Positions 34,296-43,500 of a DNA stretch of 48,923 nt are shown here, piece by piece; the stretch's first letter is position 1; the number at the start of each line of letters is the position of its first letter. Source of the DNA: an uncultured Verrucomicrobiota bacterium (GTDB taxonomy: Bacteria; Verrucomicrobiota; Verrucomicrobiae; Opitutales; Opitutaceae); NCBI GenBank assembly GCA_946482165.1, contig CAMLQS010000004.1, positions 1 through 48,923 of the forward strand. Direction: 5' to 3'. A program made the translations under genes and the position numbers. The notes beneath the pieces were generated by a model that worked only from the letters and a program-made list of their open reading frames with translations, was not told the origin of the DNA and ran no database searches.

Positions 34296-34943
34296 TCAGA
34301 GCGGCTTGCGCGGCTCGATGAGACCGACCTCGACGGCGTAGCGGGTGAGGCTCGCGACGTCGTGGAGGTTGAGCTTGCGCATCAAGTTGGTGCGGTGGTT
34401 GTCGACCGTCTTTACGCTGATGTTGAGCTTGGCGGCGATTTCCTTGGTGCTGTGGCTCTCGGCCACGAGTTGGAGGATTTCGCGTTCGCGGTCGGTGAGG
34501 AAGTCGGCGCTGTTGCTTGCGCCCGGATTGGCCACCACGTCGCGGAGGAGGGCGGCGACGGCGGGGCCGAAATAGGTGCCGCCGTTGGCGACGGTTTCGA
34601 GACCCTTCTTGAATTCGACCAAGCCGGCGGTCTTCTCGACGAAGCCATGGGCGCCGACCTCAAGCATCTCGCGAACGAGCACGGGGTTTTCGTGCCCCGA
34701 GAACACAAGCACGCGGACATGCGGCAGGTGCTTCACGAGGCGGCGCAGCAGATCCACGCCGTTTAGGCCGGGCAGCTTGGCGTCGAGGACGAGGAGGTCG
34801 GGCTTGACCTCGAGGCAAAGGTTAAGCGCTCCCTGCCCATCGCCGCTCTCGCCAACGAGATCGTAGTTTTTGTCCAGCCGGAGAATTTCAACCAGCATCT
34901 CGCGAATGGCGGTCTGGTCCTCGATGATCACAAGGCGCTTCAT
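34296..34943 (-). CDS. NarL/FixJ-type response regulator
   Basis: 215 residues. Receiver domain 1-120 with the acidic pair (EDQ, 8-9), phosphoacceptor Asp 54 in LVLDAKLPG, Ser in LVFSGHE and Lys in GFVEKTAG. The LuxR-type helix-turn-helix at ~148-205 is intact ([43 protein letters not shown]). It should bind DNA as a phosphorylated dimer. No sensor histidine kinase is adjacent, so it is an orphan regulator in this window. It is flanked by its own terminator and by a divergent gene 61 bp away, and is likely monocistronic. Confidence 0.95.
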   Translation of the reverse strand: MKRLVIIEDQTAIREMLVEILRLDKNYDLVGESGDGQGALNLCLEVKPDLLVLDAKLPGLNGVDLLRRLVKHLPHVRVLVFSGHENPVLVREMLEVGAHGFVEKTAGLVEFKKGLETVANGGTYFGPAVAALLRDVVANPGASNSADFLTDREREILQLVAESHSTKEIAAKLNISVKTVDNHRTNLMRKLNLHDVASLTRYAVEVGLIEPRKPL

Positions 34944-35004
34944 AATGCGGATTTACTAGTCCTGCGATACGCGGCTTTTTCAACACAAACCTCGGACCCG
35001 CTTC

Positions 35005-35496
35005 ATGAATTTGAACAAAAATCGCCGCAAGGCCCGGAATGGGGCCCATTTTTTTGCGGGCGCGATGGCTGGGATATTACTTTTAGGCGCGCTCGGGTGC
35101 GCTTCGGGAGGCTCCGGGGACGCTCGCGGCGCGCCGCTTCCGCCGAGTGTCGGAGTGACCAAAAATCAAGCCTGGCGCGACGCGGAGGCGCTGGCGGCGC
35201 TCGATCCTTCGCGGCTGACGGTGATCGGCTCGGGCGAGTCGATGAAGCCCGTTTATGGCGAAAACACCGTGCTTGTCTTGCAGCGGGTGGACTTCGACGG
35301 ATTGGCGGAGGGTATGAATGTGGCTTACCGCAACGAGGGGGGCCGCGTCGTGCTGCATCGTCTTGTGGTGAAAGAGGGGAATCGGAGCTGGCGGGTGCGC
35401 GGTTTGAACAACGAGGCGGAAGATCGGGAGCGCGTGACCCCGGAAAATCTTTTGGGGATCGTTTACGCGGCCTTTGCGAACGACCAAGTCAGGTAG
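35005..35496 (+). CDS. Lipoprotein with an S24/S26 signal-peptidase-like domain
   Basis: 163 residues. An N-terminal basic region and a hydrophobic stretch end in a lipobox (LGALGC, Cys 32). After a ~40-residue linker, residues ~68-158 resemble the catalytic core of S26/S24 proteases: VIGSGESMKPVYGENTVLVL with the SM pair (Ser 79), a VDFDGLAEGMNVAYRN strand pair in the place where GDIVVY occurs, VVLHRLVVK (His 118) and a closing RVTPENLLGIVYAAF. A Ser plus His arrangement is that of the SipW/Sec11 branch, whereas bacterial SPase I uses Lys. The domain here is tethered by lipid outside the cytoplasm. Function unknown; activity is not proven by sequence. Confidence 0.65.
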   Translation: MNLNKNRRKARNGAHFFAGAMAGILLLGALGCASGGSGDARGAPLPPSVGVTKNQAWRDAEALAALDPSRLTVIGSGESMKPVYGENTVLVLQRVDFDGLAEGMNVAYRNEGGRVVLHRLVVKEGNRSWRVRGLNNEAEDRERVTPENLLGIVYAAFANDQVR

Positions 35497-35578
35497 CGGG
35501 AATAGGCCCCGCGCTGTTTCCCGCGGCTCGCGTTGAAGGGATATTACGCCCAAGCCGCGCCGAAAAACGCCTTGCGCA

Positions 35579-35653
35579 TGGTGGGTCGACTGGGATTCGA
35601 ACCCAGAACCAACAACTTAAAAGGATGCTGCTCTACCATTGAGCTATCGACCC
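35579..35653 (-). tRNA. tRNA-Lys (anticodon UUU)
   Basis: On the minus strand the 75 bases fold as a complete tRNA with encoded CCA: acceptor GGGTCGA/TCGACCC, D arm GCTC-AATGGTA-GAGC, anticodon loop CTTTTAA giving UUU, variable region TGGTT, and T arm CTGGG-TTCGAAT-CCCAG. The anticodon stem has one T-T mismatch. The acceptor and arms closely resemble E. coli tRNA-Lys. Confidence 0.95.
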
Positions 35654-35911
35654 GAAGCATGCGCTAACGACTTGGGGATTTGACTGTTCTGTCGCCCGAT
35701 GAGCTTTCGCGATCAGCGCCGGTCAGGCGGCTGAAGCAAAGAAGCAATCTCGGAGCGAAAGACGAGGCAAAGAACCAAGTCCCCGCGCCTCTCCGGCACA
35801 GGGGAGGGGCTACTACGGGAGGTTTTTCGGCGCCGGCAAGAAAAAGTTTGTCGCGGAGGACACAGAACTTGCCGAGCGGCTTGGTTGCGGATGCGCGGAG
35901 GGTGCGCCCGA
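35654..35911. other. Intergenic stretch between tRNA-Lys and the autotransporter-repeat gene
   Basis: About 258 bp without a convincing gene. A weak hairpin (CCTCTCC/GGGGAGG, one G-T pair) lies near 35790-35810 and could help end the minus-strand transcript of the large gene that stops at 35912. I see no tRNA promoter that is convincing, no repeat and no mobile-element end. Confidence 0.5.
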
Positions 35912-38900
35912 TCAGGGGAAAGTGAGTTTCAGACGCATGAACGCTTTGCCGCCCACTTCGTCGATGGGCTGGGTGTAGACCCAGGTGCGTTCCTCGAATT
36001 CGCCGAGATCAGCGAGGACGAAACTCGTCGTCGGGATGGAGGATTCGGAGGCGTCCAGACTGTCGAGCGAGGTGGCGGCCTGGGCGAACACCGTCGCGCC
36101 TACTAGGTTTTTGCGCACGATGGCGGTGAGGGTGAGGTAACGCTTGCCCTCGACTGCGGCGGGCCATTCGGAGGCGGTGACGGGACGGACGGCCAAGGCG
36201 GGCTGCGCGGAGGCGTCGGCGGCGAGCGGGGCGGAGCCGAACAGCCACTCAAGGGCGTTCACGCGGCCGTCGCCGTCGGGGTCGTCCGTCTGGCCGTCTT
36301 CGCCGCTGGGGAGCGATTGGGTGGCGAGCCAACCGGCGTAGGCGGCGGTGTCGTATTCGATGGAGAGGATGCCTTGGGCGAGCGTGGAGGTTTTCCAGCG
36401 GAGGCCCTCGGCGAGGGCGGGCAAATCGTAGGCGGCAAAGGCGCCGCCGATGAAACCGGCCTGGAAGAGGGTGAAGCTGTCGCCGGCGGCGAGGGTGCCG
36501 CCGAGATTGGTTACGGAGAGCGTGCCGCCAAGGCTCAGCGTGCCGGAAACGAAGAGCTGATCGCGGGTGGCGGCGCTCTTGTTGATTTCGAAGCGGGCGA
36601 GGGAGCCGGCGGCGAGCGTGGCCGAGCTTTGAGTGGTGAGACGGCCGATACCGGAGGAGGAGCCGGGGGAAAGGGTGCCCTGGACGTTGAGGGCGCCGCC
36701 GAGCGTTCCGGTGCCTCCGAGGGTGCCGGAGGAACCGACCGTGACCTGGCCGGTGGAGGTGGAGCCGGTGACGAGGAGGGTGCCGGCGGAGACCGAGGTC
36801 GGGCCGGTGGCGGTGTTGGCCTGGGTGAGGGTCCAGGTGCCGGCGCCGGTTTTCACGAGGGAGCCGGTGCCGGGGAGAACTTTGTCGAAGATGCCGTTGC
36901 CGACGCCGGCGAGGGTGAGCGTGCCGCCGGAGTCGCTGGCGACGGGGCCGCCGCCGCGGCTGTCGTTTTTGACCGTCCAGGTGTCGTCGGCCTTGGCGGC
37001 CTCGAGCGTGGCGCCGGACGCTCCGATGGTGAAGCCGGGGCCGTAGGGAATCTCGGCGGGGTTGAGGGGGGCGCCGGCCGCGCCGCCGGTGAAGCGGATG
37101 GTGCCGCCGTTGATGACAAAGCGGGCGGGATTGTAGTCCAGACCGCCGAGGGATTGGGTGCGGTAGGTGCCGTTCGGGCCATAGCCCCAGCGGTCGAGCT
37201 CGAGGACGGCGCCGGTGTTGACGGTGAGGATGGCGGCGTTGTTCCAGCCGCCGGCGTAGAGCGCGCCCGTGCCGAGGATGGCGAGGGTGCCGCCGGAGAC
37301 GGTGACGTTGCCGGTGAATGTGTTCGCGGCGGTGAGCGCGAGGCGGCCGGCGCCATTTTTCAGAATGTGCATCGTGGCGCTCCCGTTGGAGACGATGCCG
37401 CCGAGGGTGGTGTTGCCGACGCCCGAGAAGGTGAGCGTGCGATCGCCGGTGAGGGCGGTGCCGATGGCGCCGAGGGTGAGGGTGCCGGCGTCGGAATGAA
37501 AGAAGTAGTTGGAGCCGCCGCTTTGGAGCGCGATGGCGCCGGAGAGGGTGTTGGAGCCGGTGAGGTTGCGGATGGCGGCGACGGAGGAGGTGCGCGCGCT
37601 GAGATTGATGGCGGCCGGGACGACGACGTCGCCCAGGGTGCCATCGAGGACGAGGGTGGAGCTGCCGGCGTTGTTGTTGCGGATGGCGAGGGTGGTGGCG
37701 GAGGCGAGGGCGTTGGGGTGGGCGAGGCGGACGGAGCCCTCGTTGATGCTCGTGTTGCCGGTGTCGATGTTGACGGTGCCGGAGAGGGAGTTTGATCCGG
37801 AAAGCACGAGGGTGCCGACGCCGCTCTTGGAGAAACCATCCGTGCCGGTGAGGGGGGCGGAGATCGTGGCGGTGTTTTGGTTGACGACGATGCGGGGCGC
37901 GGCGGTGGTGCCGGTCAGGGTGAGGGTGGCGCCGCCGCTGGAGTTGAGGGTCCAGTTTTGGAGGCCGGAGGTGTCGCCGAAACGGAGCGTGCCGATGGAG
38001 CGGGAGGTGTTGAGGGTGACGGCGCGGTCGGCGGAGATGTTGAGCGTGCTGAAATCGGCGGCGTAGCCGGCGCCGTTGGCGGGGAAGCCGGAGCTCCACT
38101 TGGCGGTGTCGCTCCAGGTGCCGGAGGCGTCGGTGCTCCAGGTGCCGTTGCCGAGCACGGACGGCAGGGTGACGGTGAATACGACGGAGTCGGTGGCGCC
38201 GGCGGAGTCGGTGACGGTGATGACGAATTCCTGCGCGCCTTCGTCGGAGAAGGTGGGCGTGCCGGAGAGCGCGCCGCCGGCGGCGACGGCGAGCCAGGCG
38301 GGACCGGAGGTCTTGGAGTAGACGAGGGTGTCGCCGACGTCGGCGTCGGTGGCGGCGCCGGCGACGCTGCCTGAGTAGGCGACGCCTTGGGTGCCGTTGC
38401 CTCCATTGATCGTGGCGGTGGCGAACTGCGGCGCGGTGTTGGTTTGAAGCGCGGTGATCTGGGCGGCCGTGAAGGCGGAGTCGGCGATGCGGACCTCGTC
38501 GAGGCGGCCGGCGAAAAGCGGGTCGGCGGCGAACTGGCTCTTGCCGAGGAAATTCAGGTCGGCGGCGAGCTGGGCGGGCGTGATGGAGATCGAGCCGCTG
38601 GCGGCCTGGGCGCCGTTGAGGTAGATGCGGGCGGTGCCGCCGGAGAGGGTGACGGCGACGTGGCTCCACTGGCCGGAGGGCAGGGCGGAGGCGGTTTGCA
38701 CGATTTGCTCGGAGCCGCCGTTGCGGATGGCGAAGCGGAGGGTGCCGGAGCCGGAGCTCGGGGTGAGGAACATGTAGTTCGAGGTGCCGCGGCCGAAGTC
38801 GAAGATGCGCTGCCAGTTCGCGCCGCCGTCCCAGTAGACCCAGGCCGCGAAGCTGAAGGAGGTGGAGGAGGCGAGGTCGGGCGGGAGCTGGACGACGGTG

Positions 38901-40411
38901 TTGGCGCCGTCGAGGCGGAGGGCGGAGCCGCGCTGGCCGGTCGTGTAGGCGGGGCGGCCGACGCCGGTGGCGTTGTTGCCAAAGCCGGAGCTGTCGAGGG
39001 TGTCGCCGTCGAAGGCGAACTGGGCTACGCCGCGGGAGCCGGTTTTCGGAATGCGCTGGGCGTAGCTGAGCGGCGAGGCGTTGGCCTTGTAGCTCACTCC
39101 GGCGGGGGTGAGGCCGCCTTCGTCGTAGGTCATCTGGCGGACGCCCTCGACGCGGCTGTAGACGGCGTAGCGCTCGATGAAGGGCGCGTTGTCCATCATG
39201 TCGGTGAACTCGGCGATGCGGGTGGCGTTCTGCTCGTAGGTCGGATCGGCGCAGGTGGTCCAGTTGGCGCCGTTGTTGAACTCGGTGAGCCAGATGGGGC
39301 GGCCGGTGCGGACGTGGATGTCGTAGAGCCAGTTGTAGAGCTGGGTGGCGGTGTAGCCGCAGCGATAGAAGTGGATGGCGACGTAGTCGACGCGGAGGTC
39401 GGCGGCGTCGGCTTTGTCGATGAAGCTGTAGAGCCAGTTGACGCCGCCGTCGGTGACGGCGGGGGAGCCGACGCGGAGGCCGGAGGCGAGGAGTTCGGGC
39501 CAGACGGCGATGGCGGTGTCGACGTCGCCGTTGTTGAGGGAGGTGTAGGCGTCCTCGACGGGATTGTCGGGCTCGTTGAAGCCGAGCAGGTGGGTGGAGC
39601 CGGGCTGATTGGTCGGGTAGCCGGGCCACCAGCGTTGCTGACGAATGGGAACGTATTCCCAGTCGAGGGGGGAGCTCTGGTCGTTGTTCCAGTTGTAGAA
39701 CCAGGAGGAGTCGAGGGTGGCGGCGGAGACGTCGCAGGAGCCTTTTTTGGAGACCCAGCGCCAAGGGAGCACGCGCACGAAGCGGATGGCGTTGTTCAGC
39801 TCGGCGGGGAGGCGGCCGATCTCGAGATCGCCGTCCTGGGCGACGTAGATGCGGCTCGGGCCGGAGCCGTTGGTCTGGGTCGAGAACGTGGCCATGTAGC
39901 CGCGCTTGAGCTTGAAGGAGCTGATGGCGCGGTTGAGCGAGCCGAGGGTGGCGGCACTGTTGTAATAAGTGTATTGGCTATACGAGGCGGAGGTGCCGGT
40001 GAAGTCGGGGCCGCTGAAGGCCTGAAGCGGCTGGAAGCTGGACGCGTGCGGAATGACGACGGCGCCGAGTTCGTATTGGACGACGCGGACGTTGGTGCCG
40101 GAGACGGCGGCGGCGCCGTTGACGCGGAGCTGCGAGAGGTAGGTGGAGACGACGACCGACGGCTTGACGGAGGTGAACAGGACCCAGGCGTCGGGGGAGG
40201 TGAGATTTACGGTGGAGCCGGAGAGCGGGGTGGTCGAGGTGAGGCGGAGCTCCGACTTGCCGCTGAGCGTGACGGTGGCGCCCGACAGCGAAGCGTAGGT
40301 TTGCACGCCCTCGGTGATCGTTTGCGCGAGCGCCGACCGCGGGATTGATGCGACCGCCAGAAGGAAAACGGAAAGGGCGACGAGGCGGGAGAAGAGTCGG
40401 AACGGGGGCAT
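35912..40411 (-). CDS. Large secreted Asl1/GH128-like glucanase with LamG and autotransporter-associated beta-strand repeats
   Basis: 1499 residues. Signal peptide 1-29 (ending RSALAQ). Residues ~200-455 form a TIM-barrel-like domain of the Asl1/GH128 type, with the acid/base candidate Glu 280 in LLGFNEPDNP, YVAIHFYRCGY, and nucleophile candidate Glu 377 in IWLTEFN. Residues ~462-655 are a LamG/concanavalin-like domain. A ~95-residue cadherin-like module follows (APQF...GDTLVYSKTSGPAWLAV). From ~755 to ~1330 run autotransporter-associated beta-strand repeats (GTWSTDASGTWSD..., FSKSGVGTLVLSGSNSLSGTVNI, KTGAGTWTLTQANTATGPTSV). No autotransporter barrel follows; instead a DDPDGDGRVNALEWLFGSAP module and a ~110-residue tail end in FMRLKLTFP. 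Likely an extracellular beta-1,3-glucan-active enzyme held at the surface; substrate is inferred. Confidence 0.85.
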   Translation of the reverse strand: MPPFRLFSRLVALSVFLLAVASIPRSALAQTITEGVQTYASLSGATVTLSGKSELRLTSTTPLSGSTVNLTSPDAWVLFTSVKPSVVVSTYLSQLRVNGAAAVSGTNVRVVQYELGAVVIPHASSFQPLQAFSGPDFTGTSASYSQYTYYNSAATLGSLNRAISSFKLKRGYMATFSTQTNGSGPSRIYVAQDGDLEIGRLPAELNNAIRFVRVLPWRWVSKKGSCDVSAATLDSSWFYNWNNDQSSPLDWEYVPIRQQRWWPGYPTNQPGSTHLLGFNEPDNPVEDAYTSLNNGDVDTAIAVWPELLASGLRVGSPAVTDGGVNWLYSFIDKADAADLRVDYVAIHFYRCGYTATQLYNWLYDIHVRTGRPIWLTEFNNGANWTTCADPTYEQNATRIAEFTDMMDNAPFIERYAVYSRVEGVRQMTYDEGGLTPAGVSYKANASPLSYAQRIPKTGSRGVAQFAFDGDTLDSSGFGNNATGVGRPAYTTGQRGSALRLDGANTVVQLPPDLASSTSFSFAAWVYWDGGANWQRIFDFGRGTSNYMFLTPSSGSGTLRFAIRNGGSEQIVQTASALPSGQWSHVAVTLSGGTARIYLNGAQAASGSISITPAQLAADLNFLGKSQFAADPLFAGRLDEVRIADSAFTAAQITALQTNTAPQFATATINGGNGTQGVAYSGSVAGAATDADVGDTLVYSKTSGPAWLAVAAGGALSGTPTFSDEGAQEFVITVTDSAGATDSVVFTVTLPSVLGNGTWSTDASGTWSDTAKWSSGFPANGAGYAADFSTLNISADRAVTLNTSRSIGTLRFGDTSGLQNWTLNSSGGATLTLTGTTAAPRIVVNQNTATISAPLTGTDGFSKSGVGTLVLSGSNSLSGTVNIDTGNTSINEGSVRLAHPNALASATTLAIRNNNAGSSTLVLDGTLGDVVVPAAINLSARTSSVAAIRNLTGSNTLSGAIALQSGGSNYFFHSDAGTLTLGAIGTALTGDRTLTFSGVGNTTLGGIVSNGSATMHILKNGAGRLALTAANTFTGNVTVSGGTLAILGTGALYAGGWNNAAILTVNTGAVLELDRWGYGPNGTYRTQSLGGLDYNPARFVINGGTIRFTGGAAGAPLNPAEIPYGPGFTIGASGATLEAAKADDTWTVKNDSRGGGPVASDSGGTLTLAGVGNGIFDKVLPGTGSLVKTGAGTWTLTQANTATGPTSVSAGTLLVTGSTSTGQVTVGSSGTLGGTGTLGGALNVQGTLSPGSSSGIGRLTTQSSATLAAGSLARFEINKSAATRDQLFVSGTLSLGGTLSVTNLGGTLAAGDSFTLFQAGFIGGAFAAYDLPALAEGLRWKTSTLAQGILSIEYDTAAYAGWLATQSLPSGEDGQTDDPDGDGRVNALEWLFGSAPLAADASAQPALAVRPVTASEWPAAVEGKRYLTLTAIVRKNLVGATVFAQAATSLDSLDASESSIPTTSFVLADLGEFEERTWVYTQPIDEVGGKAFMRLKLTFP

Positions 40412-40529
40412 TGAGGGAACTTGGTTTTAAGAAGATCAATGGCGATTGGCTCGCCTCGGTGCTACTTAGCGTAAATGTGCGCAGGCAAATCGCGAATCGC
40501 CGGGTGAGCGGAGGTGGCGAAGTGGCGGA

Positions 40530-43500
40530 TCAGGGCAAATCGACTTGGAGCCGGAAAAAGTGGCGACCGCGGCTTCCGTCGAAGGGGAGCTGCAACGTAA
40601 CCCAGCCATCCACGTTGAGATCTACGGCGGACGCAATCAGCAGCGAGCTGAAATCCGCGTCCTCGCGGTTGTTCCAGAGCGAGTCCCATTGGAGAAGATC
40701 GTCGCTTTCCCAGACGCTGTAACCCGCGTCCAGCGCCTGGGCCGAGCGATGGAAACTGAACTCCGCGAGGCCGGTCGAGCCGAGCGCGAGCGTGGTGAGC
40801 GCGGCGGGGGCGGCCGACGCGGAAGCAGGGGAGCCTCCGGCGGCGTATTCAAGGGCGTTCGGCACGCCGTCGCGATCGGGATCGGCGGCGGGCGCCGAAT
40901 CGGGGGCGTTTACGCCGCCGACGAAGTGTGCCGCGGACCACGCTGCGTAACTGTGAAATGGATACGCGCGGGAGGCGGTGGCGTCGATCTCGATGAAACA
41001 GATCTTGTTGCGGTAGGCGCCGGGGCCGTTGGTCAAGGTGAGGCGGCCGTCGGCGACGAGGACGCGGGCGCGTTGGTCGATGAAGCGGCGGCCGGAGCCC
41101 TGGGCGTTGCCCTGCGTTACGGTGACCCCCTCGGCGAGGACGTGGTAATAGCTGTCGGTGTAGTCGGGGTCGCCGCAGACGAGGCGCACGTCGTAGCTGC
41201 CGTTGGGCACGGAGATTTCCCAGGTGTGGGTCTCGGTGGGCGGGTTGTTATACTGCATCTGGTTGAGCGTGTCGTAACGCTCGTCGGAGGAGTTGACGCT
41301 GTTGCGATCACGCGTGAGCCCGGTGTTGGCGCCCTCGATCCATCCGTAGGTCCGGCCGTTGCCGCGGTCGCCGTAGACGGCGCCGGTGTCGGGAAGGTAG
41401 CCGGGATAGCCGGCGGACGTGGAGGTTTGGAAATTGATCTTCGCCGAGAACGGGGTGGCGAACTCGGTCGCGGCGGCGTTGCCCGCGGCGGTCGCGGGCG
41501 CGCCGATCCAGGCGAAGGTGCCGAGGTCGGCGGCGGATTGAACGGTCGCAGGCAGGGGCGCGCGGGCGAGGAGCTGGCGTTCGGCCTGGCCGGCGGGCTT
41601 CACCCAGAGATCGAAGCGGCGCTCCATGAAGTCGACGAGGAGACGGATGCGGTGGGCGACGCCGGGGACGTAGGACAACTCGACCAGGCCCGGCCCAGGC
41701 GAGGGCGTGACGCGGCCGTCATCGGCAAAGTGCAAGGACACCGCGAGCGAGCCTGCCTCGCTCACGCCCGCGCCGGCGAAACCGGCCAACAGCATGCCCG
41801 AGGGGACGGACGGCGGGGTGAACTCCACCGTGGTTTCGAAACGTCGGCCGGAGACGGGCAGGGCGAGGTGATTCCAGAAGCCGGCGAAGGCGCCGAGCTG
41901 GACCGGCGTGTGCGGGGCGAGGGCGATCTCGCGCCCGGCGTGGGTGAAACGCGCGAAGCGGTCGACCTCGACGGCGGTGACGACGCCGTCGGAGAGCTGG
42001 AGAACGAAGGCGCAGCTCTGCTCGAAGGCGACGTCGTTGGCCCCGTCGCCGTCGAGATCGACGCCGGTGCCGACGCCGCCCGCGGACGTGCGGCCGACAT
42101 AGGTGTCGCCGCGAATGCGCCCGAGGACGGAGGAGAAATCGGCGCCGTCGCGAACCAAGCTCGCACGCACGGACTCGGCGGAGGGATCGGCGGCTTTGCG
42201 CGGGTAGACGAAAGTCGAGACCGCGGCGCCGGCGTTGGTGACGCGCAGCGGGCGCTGGTCGCCGTAGGCGGAGCGGCGAAGGGCGGCGGAGGCGTCGATG
42301 ACCGGAGAGGCGCCAAGTGCGATGAAGGTTTGCTGGTCGGGCTCGGCTTGAGCGGAGTCGGCGGGGAATACGCGCAACTCGTCAATGTTCAGGCCCGAGC
42401 CGTCGGAGGCCTCGAGGCGGACGGTGTTGGCGGCGCCGGCGAGGAGGGTGACCGGCACGTGGAGCTGGTGCCAATAGAGGGGGAAGTTGAGCACGCCGCC
42501 GCCGTAGGTGCTGGCGTTGCCGGTGTGGACGAAGCGGATCGTGCGCGCCTCGCCGTTGACGCGGAGCGTGACGGTGCGCGAGGCGCCGGTGGACTGGGGC
42601 AGCGTGTAGCGGAAGCCGATGGTGGCGGAGCCGCCGTCGCCGCCGGGGAGGCCGCTCCACTCGATGGCGCCGGATGTGGCGGGGAGGCCGACGTGGCCGG
42701 AGCCGCTGAAGCCGGGCAGGGCGCTCGCGACGGAGGCGCCGCCGGAGAGCGCGGCGGACTCGGCCTCGAAGACGAGACGGGCGGCGGATTGTTTCGGATA
42801 GGAGGTGGAGGCGATGTGCGTGCCGACGTGGGCGTCGAGGACGTGTTTGCCGTCGAACTCCATGAGAGGCCAGACGACGCCGAAGTCCTCGGTGCCGGCG
42901 TTGCGGACGGTGTCGACGAGGACGCCGTCGGGCGTGATCACGAGATTGAGCGCGAAGCCCGGGCCGGTCTGGCCGGCCTTGGGCGTGAGCGCGAGCGTGC
43001 CGCGAACGAGGAGCGGGTGGACGAAGCTCGGGGTGAAGACGCCCGCGTAGCGGTCGGGGAGTTCGGAGAGCGTTTTCCAGGCGCCGTTTTCGAAGAAGGT
43101 CGGGGTGAAGCTGATGGCCTGGCTCCAATCGGCGGCGGTCCAGCCGTCGGCGGGGCCGAGGCGGGATTCCCAGTCGGGGCGGCTGAAGCGGACGATGCCG
43201 AGGGTGAAGCTGTTGACGCCGGCCTGGCGGTCGTTGGCGGTCTGGCTGGAGCCGCGGGTGCAGAGCTGCACCTGCATGCCGCCGGCGTTGGCGAAGGAGG
43301 TGGCGAACTGGGAATCCAGGTTGAAGGCGAAGCCGCCGATCTCGGCGGGCGTGGGTTGCTCGGGAATGGCGGTGAGGCGGGTGGCGAAGGCCTCGGCGCT
43401 GTGAATCTCGGTGTAGCCGTTGTAGTTGGTGAGCGCGCTCCAGTCGTAGTAGACGTTTTTGTGGGAGGGCGGGAGGAGGCTCTTGGTGACGGAAAACCAG

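Noticed and set aside
35579..35653. tRNA-Lys as an integration site of a genomic island covering the CAZyme genes
   Set aside because: No integrase, no direct repeat of the tRNA 3' end and no mobile genes are visible, and the CAZyme genes lie on the 5' side of the tRNA.
35680..35925. Small plus-strand reading frame of 81 codons after the tRNA
   Set aside because: Arg/Ser-rich, no recognisable motif, no good start context and it overlaps the end of the large minus-strand gene; probably chance in GC-rich DNA.
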